Origin: Geitlerinema sp. S16
GTDB taxonomy: Bacteria > Cyanobacteriota > Cyanobacteriia > Cyanobacteriales > Geitlerinemataceae
Reading direction: 5' to 3'
NCBI GenBank assembly: GCA_011390275.1
Contig: JAABST010000013.1
Coordinates: forward strand, 1 to 64,000
DNA: 64,000 nt
Part shown: positions 1-8,137 of the stretch, piece by piece
How positions within the stretch are numbered: the first letter of the stretch is position 1
Layout: each line of letters opens with the position of its first letter
Program-made: the position numbers and the translations under genes
Notes under the pieces: model-generated
Databases searched by the model: none
Told to the model about the DNA's origin: nothing
What the model saw: the letters and a program-made list of their open reading frames with translations, nothing else

Positions 1-417
1 CTGGCGACTCGACTTGTAAGAGAGAACAGTGTCGTGATGCTGGAAGATTTGAATGTTTCAGGCATGGTCAAAAATCGCTGTTTAGCCAGGGCGATTAGTC
101 GGGCTGGATGGCGGCAGCTCAGAACCCTGTGTGAAGCCAAGGCCAGCCTGATTCATGAACGAGAGGTGAGAATTATCAGTCGATGGGAACCTACTTCTCA
201 AATATGTTCATGCTGCGGCGAGCGCTGGGGCAAGCTCGATCTCTCGATTCGGTCTGTGGTCTGTCTGAATTGTGGGACAGAACACGATCGGGACGTCAAT
301 GCGAGTATAAATATTTTGGCGGCTGGACAAGCCGACCTGAATGGGCAAACGTTAAGCCGTGTTAGACCCCAGTTTGGGGCAGTGGCTTGTTTGTCTACCC
401 GTCAGGAGGCCAGGTAA
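1..417 (+). CDS. tnpB: TnpB (IS200/IS605 OrfB) RNA-guided nuclease, C-terminal part, cut by window edge
   Basis: The frame is open from base 1, so this is the 3' end of a longer gene. The visible residues end in the zinc-ribbon and RuvC-III region of IS605 OrfB proteins: CSCCG and CLNCG supply four zinc-ligand cysteines, followed by EHDRDVNASINIL, which holds the third RuvC acidic residue. TnpB proteins are RNA-guided DNA nucleases that help IS200/IS605 elements persist at their excision sites; the guide RNA usually overlaps the 3' end of the gene and the element's right end. Both visible motifs look intact. Whether the N-terminal part is complete, and whether a TnpA transposase accompanies it, cannot be seen. 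The element lies inside xisH, whose remnant follows. Confidence 0.9.
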   Translation: MATRLVRENSVVMLEDLNVSGMVKNRCLARAISRAGWRQLRTLCEAKASLIHEREVRIISRWEPTSQICSCCGERWGKLDLSIRSVVCLNCGTEHDRDVNASINILAAGQADLNGQTLSRVRPQFGAVACLSTRQEAR

Positions 418-465
418 TGGTCAGACTGGGAATCCCCACGCCTTTAGGCTGGGGAGGATGTCAAC
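418..465 (+). mobile_element. Right end of the IS200/IS605-type element (subterminal hairpin)
   Basis: Just after the tnpB stop there is an imperfect stem-loop at 434-454 (CCCCA, one unpaired C, GCC, TTTA loop, GGC, TGGGG). It is followed by GAGGATGTCAAC at about 454-465. This matches the layout of right ends in cyanobacterial IS605-group elements, which have a hairpin recognised by TnpA rather than terminal inverted repeats and a cleavage point a few bases downstream. The exact cleavage base is inferred to be close to 465, because XisH-like coding sequence resumes there. The segment is also the expected 3' part of the TnpB guide RNA. Confidence 0.7.
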
Positions 466-638
466 GTTCCATTCTCAGACACAAAGATTCACCGATTCAG
501 ACCTACCTTGCTATACCCACCCAGATTTATCGAACCTTCTTTCAACATCAAATCGTTCAAAATCTAATTCAGGATGAACAGATTCGCCTGCTCATTTTCA
601 ACCCCGCTACCGAAACCATCGAACAATGGAAAGACTAA
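466..638 (+). pseudogene. xisH: xisH, C-terminal remnant interrupted by the IS element
   Basis: This frame is open from within the IS right end to a stop at 638. After the IS end its residues (LRHKDSP, YLAIPTQIY, LLIFNPATE, IEQW) match what I know of the C-terminus of XisH, an endonuclease-fold protein first described as an fdxN-element excision control factor and widespread in cyanobacteria. The N-terminal two thirds are missing, replaced by the IS605-type element. Its last 13 bases overlap the start of xisI, the usual tight xisH-xisI coupling. The 5' half of xisH should lie just outside the window, on the far side of the element. As it stands the gene cannot give a full XisH. Confidence 0.72.
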
Positions 639-955
639 CCCCGATCGAACTTCAACGCCAAGCCATTCAGGACACCCTGCAAGAACACTGCAAAATTGCG
701 CTAGACTGCCGCGACACATTGCAATGTGACACGTTTATTACTAGCGACCCCGCCACCGATAACTACTTCATGATCGGCCTCGACCTCCCCCCCAAACCGC
801 AAAAATACGGCGTCCTGATCCACCTGCGCCTCATCGACGGCAAAATCTGCATCGAAACCAACAACGTCGAAGACTTCATCGAAGACCTGATCGATCGCGG
901 CATCCCTGAAGCAGACCTCATCACCACCCAGCGCGATCGCACCCCAGCCTTATAG
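626..955 (+). CDS. xisI: XisI family protein
   Basis: The 109-residue product resembles XisI, the usual partner of XisH. The family pattern is visible: a helical start (MERLTPIELQRQ), a central VLIHLRLIDGKICIE strand pair matching the HIDIINGKIWIQ region, and a C-terminal segment IEDLIDRGIPEADLI. The ATG at 626 overlaps the xisH tail by 13 bases, which suggests translational coupling in the ancestral gene pair. The role is unsettled: the pair was linked to excision of the nif fdxN element in Nostoc, but most cyanobacterial copies lie far from any such element and are sometimes viewed as toxin-antitoxin-like. Here XisI is intact while XisH is broken, so it may be on its way to loss. Confidence 0.75.
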   Translation: MERLTPIELQRQAIQDTLQEHCKIALDCRDTLQCDTFITSDPATDNYFMIGLDLPPKPQKYGVLIHLRLIDGKICIETNNVEDFIEDLIDRGIPEADLITTQRDRTPAL

Positions 956-1009
956 GTTGCGGCACAACCCCCGATGACCTTCGCCAACGCTTCACCCCGT
1001 AACGCCCAC

Positions 1010-1042
1010 AGACCTCTGAGGTTTCCAAAACCTCAGAGGTCT
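1010..1042. terminator. Perfect 14-bp hairpin between convergent xisI and ilvE
   Basis: AGACCTCTGAGGTT (1010-1023) pairs perfectly with AACCTCAGAGGTCT (1029-1042) around a five-base loop. It sits in the 100-bp spacer between the 3' ends of two convergent genes, so it can act as a bidirectional terminator. No strong T-tract follows. The type is also common as a dispersed palindromic repeat in cyanobacteria. Confidence 0.6.
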
Positions 1043-1056
1043 CACCCCCGCAACAA

Positions 1057-2124
1057 CTACACCCGCACCATCCAGCCAAACTCATCCGCACGGCAACCCG
1101 TCTTAATCTCCGCCAACACCGTCGCCAACAACGACGCATAGGGACGATCGGCCACCGGTGGCAACGCGATCGTCAGATCATCATACTGAATACTCGCAAT
1201 ATGCGCGATCGTCGCCGCCGTCCCCGCACCGAACGCCTCCTGCAACTGACCCGCACGAAACGCCGCCGCAAGCTCATCGATCGCGATCGTCCGCTCCTCC
1301 ACCTGCACCCCCAACGTCGGCAACAGCTTGATGATGCTATCCCGCGTAATCCCCGGCAAAATCGAACCGCTCAACTTCGGCGTCACCACCACATCATCGA
1401 TCGTGAAAAACACATTCATCGTGCCGCACTCCTCGATATAGCGGTGTTCCTTGCCATCCAGCCACAGCACATTATCAAATCCCCGCGCCTTCGCCTCGCG
1501 ATCGGCCAGCAAACTCGCCGCGTAATTCCCCGCCGCCTTCGCCGCCCCTGTACCGCCCGCAAACGCCCGCACATAATCCCGCGTCACCGTCAGCTTCACC
1601 GGCTCCGCATAATACGAACTCACCGGACAGGCAATAATCGCAAAGGTATAGCGCTCCGACGGACGCAGCCCCACCGACTCATCCGACGCAAAATAAATCG
1701 GACGTAAATAGAGCGCACTGCCCGTCTGGGTCGGAATCCAATCCGCATCCAGCTGCACCAGCTCTAGCAAACCATCGATAAACACCTCCTCTGGGATCGG
1801 CGGCATACACAACCGCGCCGCTGACTGGTTAATCCGCGCATGGTTGGCGTGGGGACGAAACAGCAGCGCCTCACCCGCCGCATTTTTATACGCCTTCATG
1901 CCCTCAAACACCGCCTGACCGTAATGCAACGCCGAGATTGACGGCGACATCGCCAGCGCACCATAGGGCTGGATCTTCACATCCTGCCACGCGCCCTCAT
2001 CGTAGGTCGCCACCAACATGTGATCGGTAAACGTTCGCCCGAACTGCAAATTGTTGAGATCGATCGCAGCGAGCTTCGACTGAGCGGCTCGCTCGATCGC
2101 GATGGTATGCGTCCGGGCGGTCAT
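1057..2124 (-). CDS. ilvE: Branched-chain amino-acid aminotransferase
   Basis: A PLP-dependent fold-type IV transaminase that interconverts valine, leucine and isoleucine with their 2-oxo acids, using glutamate and 2-oxoglutarate. The 355-residue length fits the longer BCAT2-like subgroup. Visible features are HYGQAVFEGMKAY (about 67-79), the Schiff-base lysine in GAAKAAGNYAAS (K196), YIEECGTMNVFF (about 234-245) and the C-terminal FGAGTAATI. The ATG at 2124 gives a normal N-terminus. It is transcribed alone on the - strand; acetolactate synthase (ilvB), which acts earlier in the same pathway, lies about 10 kb away and is not co-transcribed. Confidence 0.95.
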   Translation of the reverse strand: MTARTHTIAIERAAQSKLAAIDLNNLQFGRTFTDHMLVATYDEGAWQDVKIQPYGALAMSPSISALHYGQAVFEGMKAYKNAAGEALLFRPHANHARINQSAARLCMPPIPEEVFIDGLLELVQLDADWIPTQTGSALYLRPIYFASDESVGLRPSERYTFAIIACPVSSYYAEPVKLTVTRDYVRAFAGGTGAAKAAGNYAASLLADREAKARGFDNVLWLDGKEHRYIEECGTMNVFFTIDDVVVTPKLSGSILPGITRDSIIKLLPTLGVQVEERTIAIDELAAAFRAGQLQEAFGAGTAATIAHIASIQYDDLTIALPPVADRPYASLLATVLAEIKTGCRADEFGWMVRV

Positions 2125-2193
2125 GGTGTGTTCTTCCCACGTAACAAATGATTAGCGTTTCATTATCGCGCAAATTTTGCCGGTCTATCATCG

Positions 2194-2227
2194 AAAAACC
2201 CGGCTTCTCTGAAGAAACCGGGTTGCA
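2194..2227. terminator. AACCCGG...CCGGGTT hairpin
   Basis: AACCCGG (2197-2203) pairs with CCGGGTT (2218-2224), with an inner CTTC/GAAG pairing. It lies downstream of the aminopropyltransferase gene and upstream of ilvE, both on the - strand. On the - strand the hairpin is followed by TTTTTCGATG, a short T-run, so it could end transcription of the upstream gene. Similar paired motifs recur near 16.3 kb and 25.9 kb. Confidence 0.5.
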
Positions 2228-2240
2228 GCCTCGGATAGAT

Positions 2241-2280
2241 TTCAGTCGATTTCAGCCGATCTCAGCCGGTCTCAGCCGAT
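2241..2280 (+). repeat. Four tandem 10-bp units
   Basis: Four consecutive 10-mers with consensus YTCAGYCGRT (TTCAGTCGAT, TTCAGCCGAT, CTCAGCCGGT, CTCAGCCGAT) fill the spacer just past the stop of the aminopropyltransferase gene. No function is evident. Confidence 0.7.
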
Positions 2281-2291
2281 CCGACTTCGAG

Positions 2292-3248
2292 TTACGCCTC
2301 GCCGCTGATGCCTTTGCCGAAGAACTTCGGCGGTGCGGCTAGGGTGTAGACCTCGGTTTCGTTGGCGATCGCCTGACGTAGATGTTTCGGCAAACTGACC
2401 ATACCGCGCAAGGCCAGCCCGTCAAACATTTTCAGCTCGCCCTTGGTCGGGTCGATCTGCTCGCCCAGAATGCGATCGCTGCGATCGATCTCGGTTAAAC
2501 AGTCCAACGACTGCGCCGACGCCAGCGCAAACCCCCAGGGCGCGGCATAGGTCGGCACGTAGGAGTTATAGGAAATCACGTGGGGGAACAGCGACGCCAG
2601 GGTATTGACAATGCGGGCGTGAAGTTGCAACTCTGCCGGAGCGACGGGGCCTGCCTGGACGACAAACGCACCGTTCGGACTGAGGACGCGCTGAACTTTG
2701 GCGAAATATTCCTTGGTGAACAGTTGGAACGAGGGGCCTTCCTCGATCGGGTCGGACAAATCCGAGATCACCACATCCCAGGTTTCATCCGTATCGTCGA
2801 GATACTTCAGCGCATCGCCAAACACCAGCTCGGCACGGGGATCATCAAATGCGCCCTGATGCATTTCTTCCAGGTGGGTTTGACACGCCTTGACCACGGC
2901 TTCATCGATGTCGATCATCACCGCACGTTTGACGCTTTTCCAGCGCAGCACTTCCCGCAGCGTCGCGCCTTCGCCACCGCCGAGGATCAGCACCCGTTCC
3001 GGCGCACCGTGGGCGATCGCGGCGGGATGCACCAGCGGCTCATGGTAAAGAAACTCATCGCCCGTGCAGGACTGCCATTTCCCGTCCAGCACCAGCGCCT
3101 TACCATAAGCGCCCGTTTCGACGATCTGCATTTCCTGATACGGCGTTTTTTCGTACGCCAACATTTGCGTTACGCCGTGGATGTAGAGATCCCAAGGGGT
3201 GATGTATTCCGTAATCCACAGATCGGCACGTAGTTCGCTGCCTGCCAT
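2292..3248 (-). CDS. speE: Polyamine aminopropyltransferase (spermidine synthase family, ACL5/thermospermine-synthase-like)
   Basis: This 318-residue Rossmann-fold enzyme transfers an aminopropyl group from decarboxylated S-adenosylmethionine to a diamine or polyamine. Visible are the N-terminal beta domain (WITEYITPWDLYIHG), the nucleotide loop LILGGGEGATLREV (residues 88-100), the acidic MIDIDE, and the catalytic loop SDLSDPIEEGP with the conserved Asp at 163. Classical spermidine synthases have a DSSDP-x-GPA-type loop. The DPIEEGP form, followed by LFTKEYF, is closer to plant ACL5 thermospermine synthases and their prokaryotic relatives, so the product may be thermospermine rather than spermidine. 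It is transcribed alone, and no decarboxylase gene is nearby. Confidence 0.85.
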   Translation of the reverse strand: MAGSELRADLWITEYITPWDLYIHGVTQMLAYEKTPYQEMQIVETGAYGKALVLDGKWQSCTGDEFLYHEPLVHPAAIAHGAPERVLILGGGEGATLREVLRWKSVKRAVMIDIDEAVVKACQTHLEEMHQGAFDDPRAELVFGDALKYLDDTDETWDVVISDLSDPIEEGPSFQLFTKEYFAKVQRVLSPNGAFVVQAGPVAPAELQLHARIVNTLASLFPHVISYNSYVPTYAAPWGFALASAQSLDCLTEIDRSDRILGEQIDPTKGELKMFDGLALRGMVSLPKHLRQAIANETEVYTLAAPPKFFGKGISGEA

Positions 3249-3415
3249 TGCGGGGTCTTGCTCCTAATTAAATCGGCGATCGGCGGTCGGTCGGACGCGG
3301 GGGCGATCGCGCAAAATGCTTACTTACTGTAGGGGATCAAACACCGTTTTTTTGAGCGAGGCGGAATCTTTCAATCTGATCATGGTCGATCGGGGAAGCG
3401 GTGACCATTGGTGGC

Positions 3416-4273
3416 CTAGGAGTGGGACGGAGGGGTGAGGGTTTGCGGCAGCCCGTACACATGTAAATCCCGCTGGGGAAAGGGAATTTCGATTCCGGCT
3501 TCATCAAAACCCAGTTTAATCGCCTCATATAAACTGAGGGAGACGGGAAGGTAATCGATCGTTTTGACCCAAGGTCGCACGGCGAAATTCACACTACTAT
3601 CGCCGAGTTCTAAAACTCCCACATCGGGTTTCGGTTGTTCCAGAACGCGCGGATCTTCGGAGAGAACCCGTTGAATCACGGTTTTCACCTGCTTGAGGTC
3701 GGCAGAGTAAGAAACCCCTACCACTAAATCCAGCCGTAAAACTCCGAGTGTTGAATAATTGGTAATGTGTTCATCCGTTAGCTTACTATTTGGAATAATC
3801 ACGGTTTTATTATCCAAGGTATGAATAATAGTTGTCAGCATCTGGAGATCTTCCACATAGCCGGAAACACCGCTGATCTCAATCCAATCCCCCACACGGA
3901 AGGGTCGAAAAATAATGAGTAAAAGGCCAGCAGCGAAATTTGAAAGGGAGCCTTGGAGTGCTAACCCGATCGCGAGTCCCGTCGCACCAATCAGGGCAAT
4001 CAGAGATGTAGTTTCAATTCCGAGTTGTCCTAAAATAGCCAGTACTACAAACGCCATCACGATGTAATAGCTGATGTTGCTCGCAAAGGCCACAATTGTC
4101 GGCTCAATGCTGGTTTTGCCTAGCGCCCGTTTAACGAAACGACGTAAAAATTGAGCGCCCCAACGCCCGACAAAGAAAATGGCAATGACGATAATAAGCT
4201 TGAGTCCAAGAGATACTCCGACCTCTTGCAGTTGTGCCAATAACCCACTGAACTGTTCTAATGATTTTCCCAT
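3416..4273 (-). CDS. mscS: Small-conductance mechanosensitive channel (MscS family)
   Basis: A 285-residue inner-membrane channel that releases osmolytes on hypo-osmotic shock. Three hydrophobic segments occupy about residues 20-115, and the glycine- and alanine-rich pore helix TM3 reads GATGLAIGLALQGSLSNFAAG, the family hallmark. The beta domain (FRVGDWIEISG, VIIPNSKL) and C-terminal alpha/beta cage follow. The ATG at 4273 is used; an in-frame TTG at 4279 would add two residues. It is divergent from the DUF3288 gene with only about 40 bp between the starts, so their promoters must overlap. It is close in size to E. coli MscS and lacks the extra N-terminal domains of MscK-type channels. Confidence 0.93.
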   Translation of the reverse strand: MGKSLEQFSGLLAQLQEVGVSLGLKLIIVIAIFFVGRWGAQFLRRFVKRALGKTSIEPTIVAFASNISYYIVMAFVVLAILGQLGIETTSLIALIGATGLAIGLALQGSLSNFAAGLLLIIFRPFRVGDWIEISGVSGYVEDLQMLTTIIHTLDNKTVIIPNSKLTDEHITNYSTLGVLRLDLVVGVSYSADLKQVKTVIQRVLSEDPRVLEQPKPDVGVLELGDSSVNFAVRPWVKTIDYLPVSLSLYEAIKLGFDEAGIEIPFPQRDLHVYGLPQTLTPPSHS

Positions 4274-4313
4274 CGCCAAACCCTGTCAAAAATTAGAATT
4301 AACTGTACCCTGA

Positions 4314-4625
4314 ATGTCTAGCACCTCTCCCAAGCCCGATTCGCGCCCCAATCAACGCCACCCCCAAGCCCGAGAAGATAGCCTGGTGGTTCAGCAAATT
4401 TTGACGGGCGATCGCACAGATCTCAACCTAGCGGAACTGGCGCGGCTGCGAATTCGCTATCGGGGTTTTCCAGGGGCATACGACATTCAGGACAATCTCG
4501 ATCGCGCCTTGGAGCGGTGGAATTTAACGGAAGAGGAGCTGTTTGAGCAAGCACGAGCCATCCATGCGAGTCAGCGAATCTATAAGGCGAAAACGAACAA
4601 AAAAGATGAGGAAGATTGGAGTTAA
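4314..4625 (+). CDS. DUF3288 family protein
   Basis: A 103-residue soluble protein of a conserved cyanobacterial family with no assigned function. The characteristic block LNLAELARLRIRYRGFPGAYDIQDNLD (about 37-63) and a C-terminal helical stretch ending in EEDWS are visible. The N-terminal 20 residues are polar, proline-rich and probably disordered. It is divergent from mscS and convergent with dnaE-c. No SD-like sequence is obvious before the ATG at 4314. The family call rests on the recognised LARLRIRYRGFPGA pattern; nothing in the sequence shows a reaction. Confidence 0.8.
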   Translation: MSSTSPKPDSRPNQRHPQAREDSLVVQQILTGDRTDLNLAELARLRIRYRGFPGAYDIQDNLDRALERWNLTEEELFEQARAIHASQRIYKAKTNKKDEEDWS

Positions 4626-4655
4626 CGGTTAAAAGGTTAACCCGTTGAAGTCGGG

Positions 4656-6056
4656 TTAGTAGGCGGCGGCGACGGGTGTACGGTGGGGCGTCAGCGTGCT
4701 GCAAAAGGCGCGGAATCCGGCAGCTTCGAGAGCGGCGATCGCCTGTTGAGCATCGGGGACGCGGAACTGAACGCCCAGGCGGACAAAATGGCATTGATGA
4801 CCGGCGCGAATCATGCCAACCACGGAAATTTTATGGGTGTTTTTGCCGTCGGAGTCGCCACCCGTCTGGCGTAAAATCGTTTCCCGTAGACGGTGTTGCT
4901 GCTGGATGTCATTGGCGCGATCGGGGTCGATTTCGACAATTACCATCTGGGCACGCTCGACCGGTTCCACGTCATCGATGATGAGCTGGGTTTGATCGTC
5001 ACGCCGATCGGCTTTGCCCCAGACAATTAAACGCGCATCCGCCTGGATATGCTCCTGAATTACGGCGTACGTCCGAGGGAAAATCACGCCCTCCGCCTGC
5101 CCCGTCAAATCTTCCAGTTCAACGATCGCCATACGATCGCCCTTTTTCGTAACGATCGGCTTAACGCTACTGAGCATGACGATCACGCTCAGGGTGGTTT
5201 TATCGGACTGTTCGGCCAGGTCACTGAGGCTAATGGGAGCAAGCAACCGCGATCGCGCCTGAATGGATTTCAGCGGGTGATCAGAGACATAGAAGCCCAG
5301 GAGTTCTTTTTCGAGGCGCAGTTTTTCCATCGACTCGAAATCGGCGCTCGGCGGAGCGCTCGGGGCTAGCTCGTGGGCATTATCAGCGGTGTCGCCTGCC
5401 TCGTCCGCACCGGCAACATCCCCGCTCCCGATCGCATCGAACAGATTGCCCTGACCGGACGCACGATCCTTGGCGCGACTTTGCGCCCAGTCGATCACGA
5501 ATTCGAGATCGTGCATCAACTGATTCCGGTTGGGGTTGAGGCAATCGAACGCACCGCACTGAATCAGCGCTTCCAAGGCGCGACGGTTCACGGCGCGTAG
5601 GTCAACCCGATCGCAAAAATCCGCCAGCGATCGAAACTCACCATCCGCTTTGCGTGCATTTAAGAGGCAGTCGATCGCACCATCGCCCAAGTTCCGAATC
5701 GCCGACAGTCCAAACAGAATCTTGTTGCCATCGACCGGCGTGAAATCAATCTGCGATCGGTTGATGTGCGGCGATTCGACCTGAATATTCATATTCAGGC
5801 AGGTGGCGATATATTTCTGGACTTTGTCCTGAATACCGCTGTTTGCCGTCAGCAGCGCCGCCATGTACTCGACGGGGTAGTTGGCTTTCAGATACGCCGT
5901 CTGGTAGGTGACGTAGCCGTAGGCCATCGAGTGGGATTTATTGAAGCAGTTGGAGGCGACGCTGCCGTTCGCGAGTAAAAAATTGTGATCGCGCTCGACG
6001 CCGATGTCGTAAACGGGCTGAGGGGCGAGGCGTTGGCGGCTGATGATTTTGACCAC
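4656..6056 (-). CDS. dnaE-c: DNA polymerase III alpha subunit, C-terminal half with split C-intein
   Basis: A 466-residue product: a 36-residue C-intein followed by the C-extein of the replicative polymerase alpha subunit. The extein opens with CFNKSHSMAYGYVTYQTAYL and contains the helix-hairpin-helix region (residues about 140-185), then an OB-fold tRNA-anti-type domain (about 280-360) that binds single-stranded DNA. The N-terminal half, carrying the PHP and catalytic palm domains, is encoded by a separate dnaE-n gene not in this window; the two polypeptides are joined by protein trans-splicing. The ATG at 6056 is the natural start of the C-intein. The downstream spacer faces the DUF3288 gene convergently. 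Confidence 0.95.
   Translation of the reverse strand: MVKIISRQRLAPQPVYDIGVERDHNFLLANGSVASNCFNKSHSMAYGYVTYQTAYLKANYPVEYMAALLTANSGIQDKVQKYIATCLNMNIQVESPHINRSQIDFTPVDGNKILFGLSAIRNLGDGAIDCLLNARKADGEFRSLADFCDRVDLRAVNRRALEALIQCGAFDCLNPNRNQLMHDLEFVIDWAQSRAKDRASGQGNLFDAIGSGDVAGADEAGDTADNAHELAPSAPPSADFESMEKLRLEKELLGFYVSDHPLKSIQARSRLLAPISLSDLAEQSDKTTLSVIVMLSSVKPIVTKKGDRMAIVELEDLTGQAEGVIFPRTYAVIQEHIQADARLIVWGKADRRDDQTQLIIDDVEPVERAQMVIVEIDPDRANDIQQQHRLRETILRQTGGDSDGKNTHKISVVGMIRAGHQCHFVRLGVQFRVPDAQQAIAALEAAGFRAFCSTLTPHRTPVAAAY
5949..6056 (-). other. DnaE split intein, C-terminal fragment (Int-C, 36 residues)
   Basis: The first 36 codons of dnaE-c encode the C-intein. It contains the block YDIGVERDHNFLLANG, with the His of the F block, and ends in the splice junction SVASN followed by extein Cys-Phe-Asn. 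The last intein residue Asn36 (5949-5951) cyclises, and the +1 Cys37 (5946-5948) is the nucleophile for branched-intermediate formation. All junction residues required for splicing are present. Residues 16-31 resemble the Nostoc punctiforme DnaE C-intein; the LLANG segment is as in Synechocystis. Confidence 0.95.
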
Positions 6057-6156
6057 GATCGCAGGGCGCGGCGAAACCGGCGGGAAAAGTGAGCGTTCTA
6101 GGTCTTATCCTATCGCTCTGCCATGAATTTCCCCAGACGATTCGCTCCACCGTGGT

Positions 6157-7371
6157 TCAGCCTTTGACACAAACCACTTGACGCAAGGTTGCGACAATTT
6201 CCACCAGATCCGCCTGCTGTGCCATGACCTGCTCGATCGGCTTGTAGGCCGCCGGGATTTCATCGAGCAAACCGGCATCCTTGCGGCATTCGATCCCCTC
6301 GGTTTGCGCGATGAGATCATCAAGCGAAAACGATCGCTTCGCCTTCGCCCGCGACATCAACCGCCCCGCCCCGTGGGAACAACTGCAAAAGCTTTCGAGG
6401 TTGCCCTTGCCTTTGACGATGAAAGATTTTGCGCCCATTGAGCCGGGGATGATGCCGTAGTCGTTTTCTCGGGCGCGAACGGCTCCCTTGCGCGTGACGT
6501 ACACCTCTTCATCAAAATGCACTTCGCGTTCGGCGTAGTTATGGTGACAGTTGACCTCTAGTAACGGTTTGGACGGTTTGCCGCCACCGATCGCGCGATC
6601 GACGATCGCTTTGAGTCGTGCCATCATCACGATGCGATTGTGTCGCGCGTAGTCCTGTGCCCACTGCAAATCGTGCCAGTAGGCGTCGAATTCCGGCGTG
6701 TTACGGACGAAGTAGGCCAGGTCGCGATCGGGGAGGGGTGTATTGCTCAGTCTGGCGAGATTTTTCGCGGTCGAGATATGGCACTGGGCGAGCTTGTTGC
6801 CAATGTTGCGCGAGCCGGAATGCAGCATCAGCCAAACGCGATCGGTTTCATCCAAACAAACCTCGATGAAATGATTGCCACCACCGAGCGATCCCATTTG
6901 CGTTGCGGCCTTGTTGTGCAAATCCTGGACGCCTTTATGCAAATCCTTAAAACTGCGCCAGCCCTGCCAATTCTGCGCCGCTTTATCGGTTTTCTTGTTA
7001 CTTTCAAAACCAACGGGGATCGCCGCTTCGATTTCCTTGCGAATCGTTTTTAATTTGCCGTCGAGCGACTCCGCCACGTAGGGCGTCAGAATCGCGCCCA
7101 TGCCGCAACCAATATCAACCCCCACCGCCGCCGGGACGATCGCATCCTTCGTCGCCAGCACCGATCCCACCAGCGCCCCTTTGCCCAAATGCACATCTGG
7201 CATCAGCGACACATGCTTAAACACAAACGGCAAACTCGCGACGTTTTGCGCCATCTGGATCTCATCATGGCTCAGGTCGTGATTTGCCCAGGAATAGACG
7301 GGTTTTTCGGTTTTAAACGGAACTTCGGAGTAGGGCATTACGGCTGGCGTTTGAACACGTGACAGTCTCAT
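6157..7371 (-). CDS. rtcB: RtcB-family RNA-splicing ligase
   Basis: A 404-residue Mn- and GTP-dependent ligase that joins 2',3'-cyclic phosphate or 3'-phosphate RNA ends to 5'-OH ends, used in RNA repair and tRNA healing. The conserved metal and nucleotide motifs are visible: VGVDIGCGMG (83-92), GGGNHFIE (163-170), HSGSRNIG (184-191), HHNYAERE (276-283) and CSHGAGR with the guanylylated His at 333. The start at 7371 is preceded by a weak GGAAG; an internal Met12 (MPYSEVPF) is the alternative start. It is not linked to an archease or to rtcA/rtcR, so no repair operon is visible. Confidence in the family is high; the RNA substrate is unknown. Confidence 0.93.
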   Translation of the reverse strand: MRLSRVQTPAVMPYSEVPFKTEKPVYSWANHDLSHDEIQMAQNVASLPFVFKHVSLMPDVHLGKGALVGSVLATKDAIVPAAVGVDIGCGMGAILTPYVAESLDGKLKTIRKEIEAAIPVGFESNKKTDKAAQNWQGWRSFKDLHKGVQDLHNKAATQMGSLGGGNHFIEVCLDETDRVWLMLHSGSRNIGNKLAQCHISTAKNLARLSNTPLPDRDLAYFVRNTPEFDAYWHDLQWAQDYARHNRIVMMARLKAIVDRAIGGGKPSKPLLEVNCHHNYAEREVHFDEEVYVTRKGAVRARENDYGIIPGSMGAKSFIVKGKGNLESFCSCSHGAGRLMSRAKAKRSFSLDDLIAQTEGIECRKDAGLLDEIPAAYKPIEQVMAQQADLVEIVATLRQVVCVKG

Positions 7372-8137
7372 TCGATATTAGACTTCCAATCTTGATTTCT
7401 GTTCCCGATCGAGAATCTTTAATACTTCTCAAATTTGTTGTTCGGAAAATTCTTTTTTACGCAGTGACTGAATGATAATTTTTCTATTGTCTTCTATTTT
7501 ACTGGCATCCGTTTTCTGAACACTGTATTCTTCTACGTCTTGACTACTTTTAGAGATTCTTGAGATATGGTCTTCTATTTTGATAAGGACGTTTGTTTTA
7601 GAGATAGGTTGTCCAAAATTCATAGGCTATGTCGCGTATATGTCTTTCTGTGCAGTTAAGACTGATCGCGATCTTTGCTTAAGGGGTATGGGTCACAGCG
7701 GCATGGAGGAGGCGGACTTGCAGGTTATTGATGGGCTTGTCGATCGTCGTTTGAAGGATGCGATTAACGGTTTGGATAATTGATGTATTCATAGAGCTTG
7801 AGCAGCGCGAATACATTAGCTATCAGGAGAATGCTCAATTTTTTTCGCTTCCCACAATTTTTCGTCATGGTCAGAAAACGAAAATATAAATCCGACATAT
7901 TCCGACATTGCTCACTGTTATCATGCGCAGCAAGTTAAGCCGTTAGATCGATTAAGTTCAGGATCAGAATTAAGGAAACAGAACCTTTGTCTTGTAACAG
8001 GATTAAACCTTCCACGGTTGGACTGTGATCAAATCCTTGTGCAGTGTGGCTTATGGCTCCTGATTCAGCTTTTTCTTCGGTATCGAGCTTGTCAAACTCA
8101 GGTGACTCGTTTTTCTGCGTCAATTCTCCACAGCCCT
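7372..8137. other. Gap of about 770 bp without a confident gene
   Basis: This stretch is clearly more AT-rich than the neighbouring genes, especially 7430-7620 and 7790-7990. Short open frames exist at 7429-7623 (-) and 7580-7783 (+). They overlap, lack convincing ribosome-binding sites and show no family pattern I recognise. It may be decayed coding DNA plus the promoter of the secreted protein at 8138. Confidence 0.5.

Noticed and set aside
7429..7783. Two short overlapping open frames (7429-7623 on -, 7580-7783 on +)
   Set aside because: They overlap on opposite strands in an AT-rich gap, lack ribosome-binding sites and match no family I recognise.
8018..8137. Upstream start for the secreted protein
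   Set aside because: It would bury the evident signal peptide that begins at 8138.
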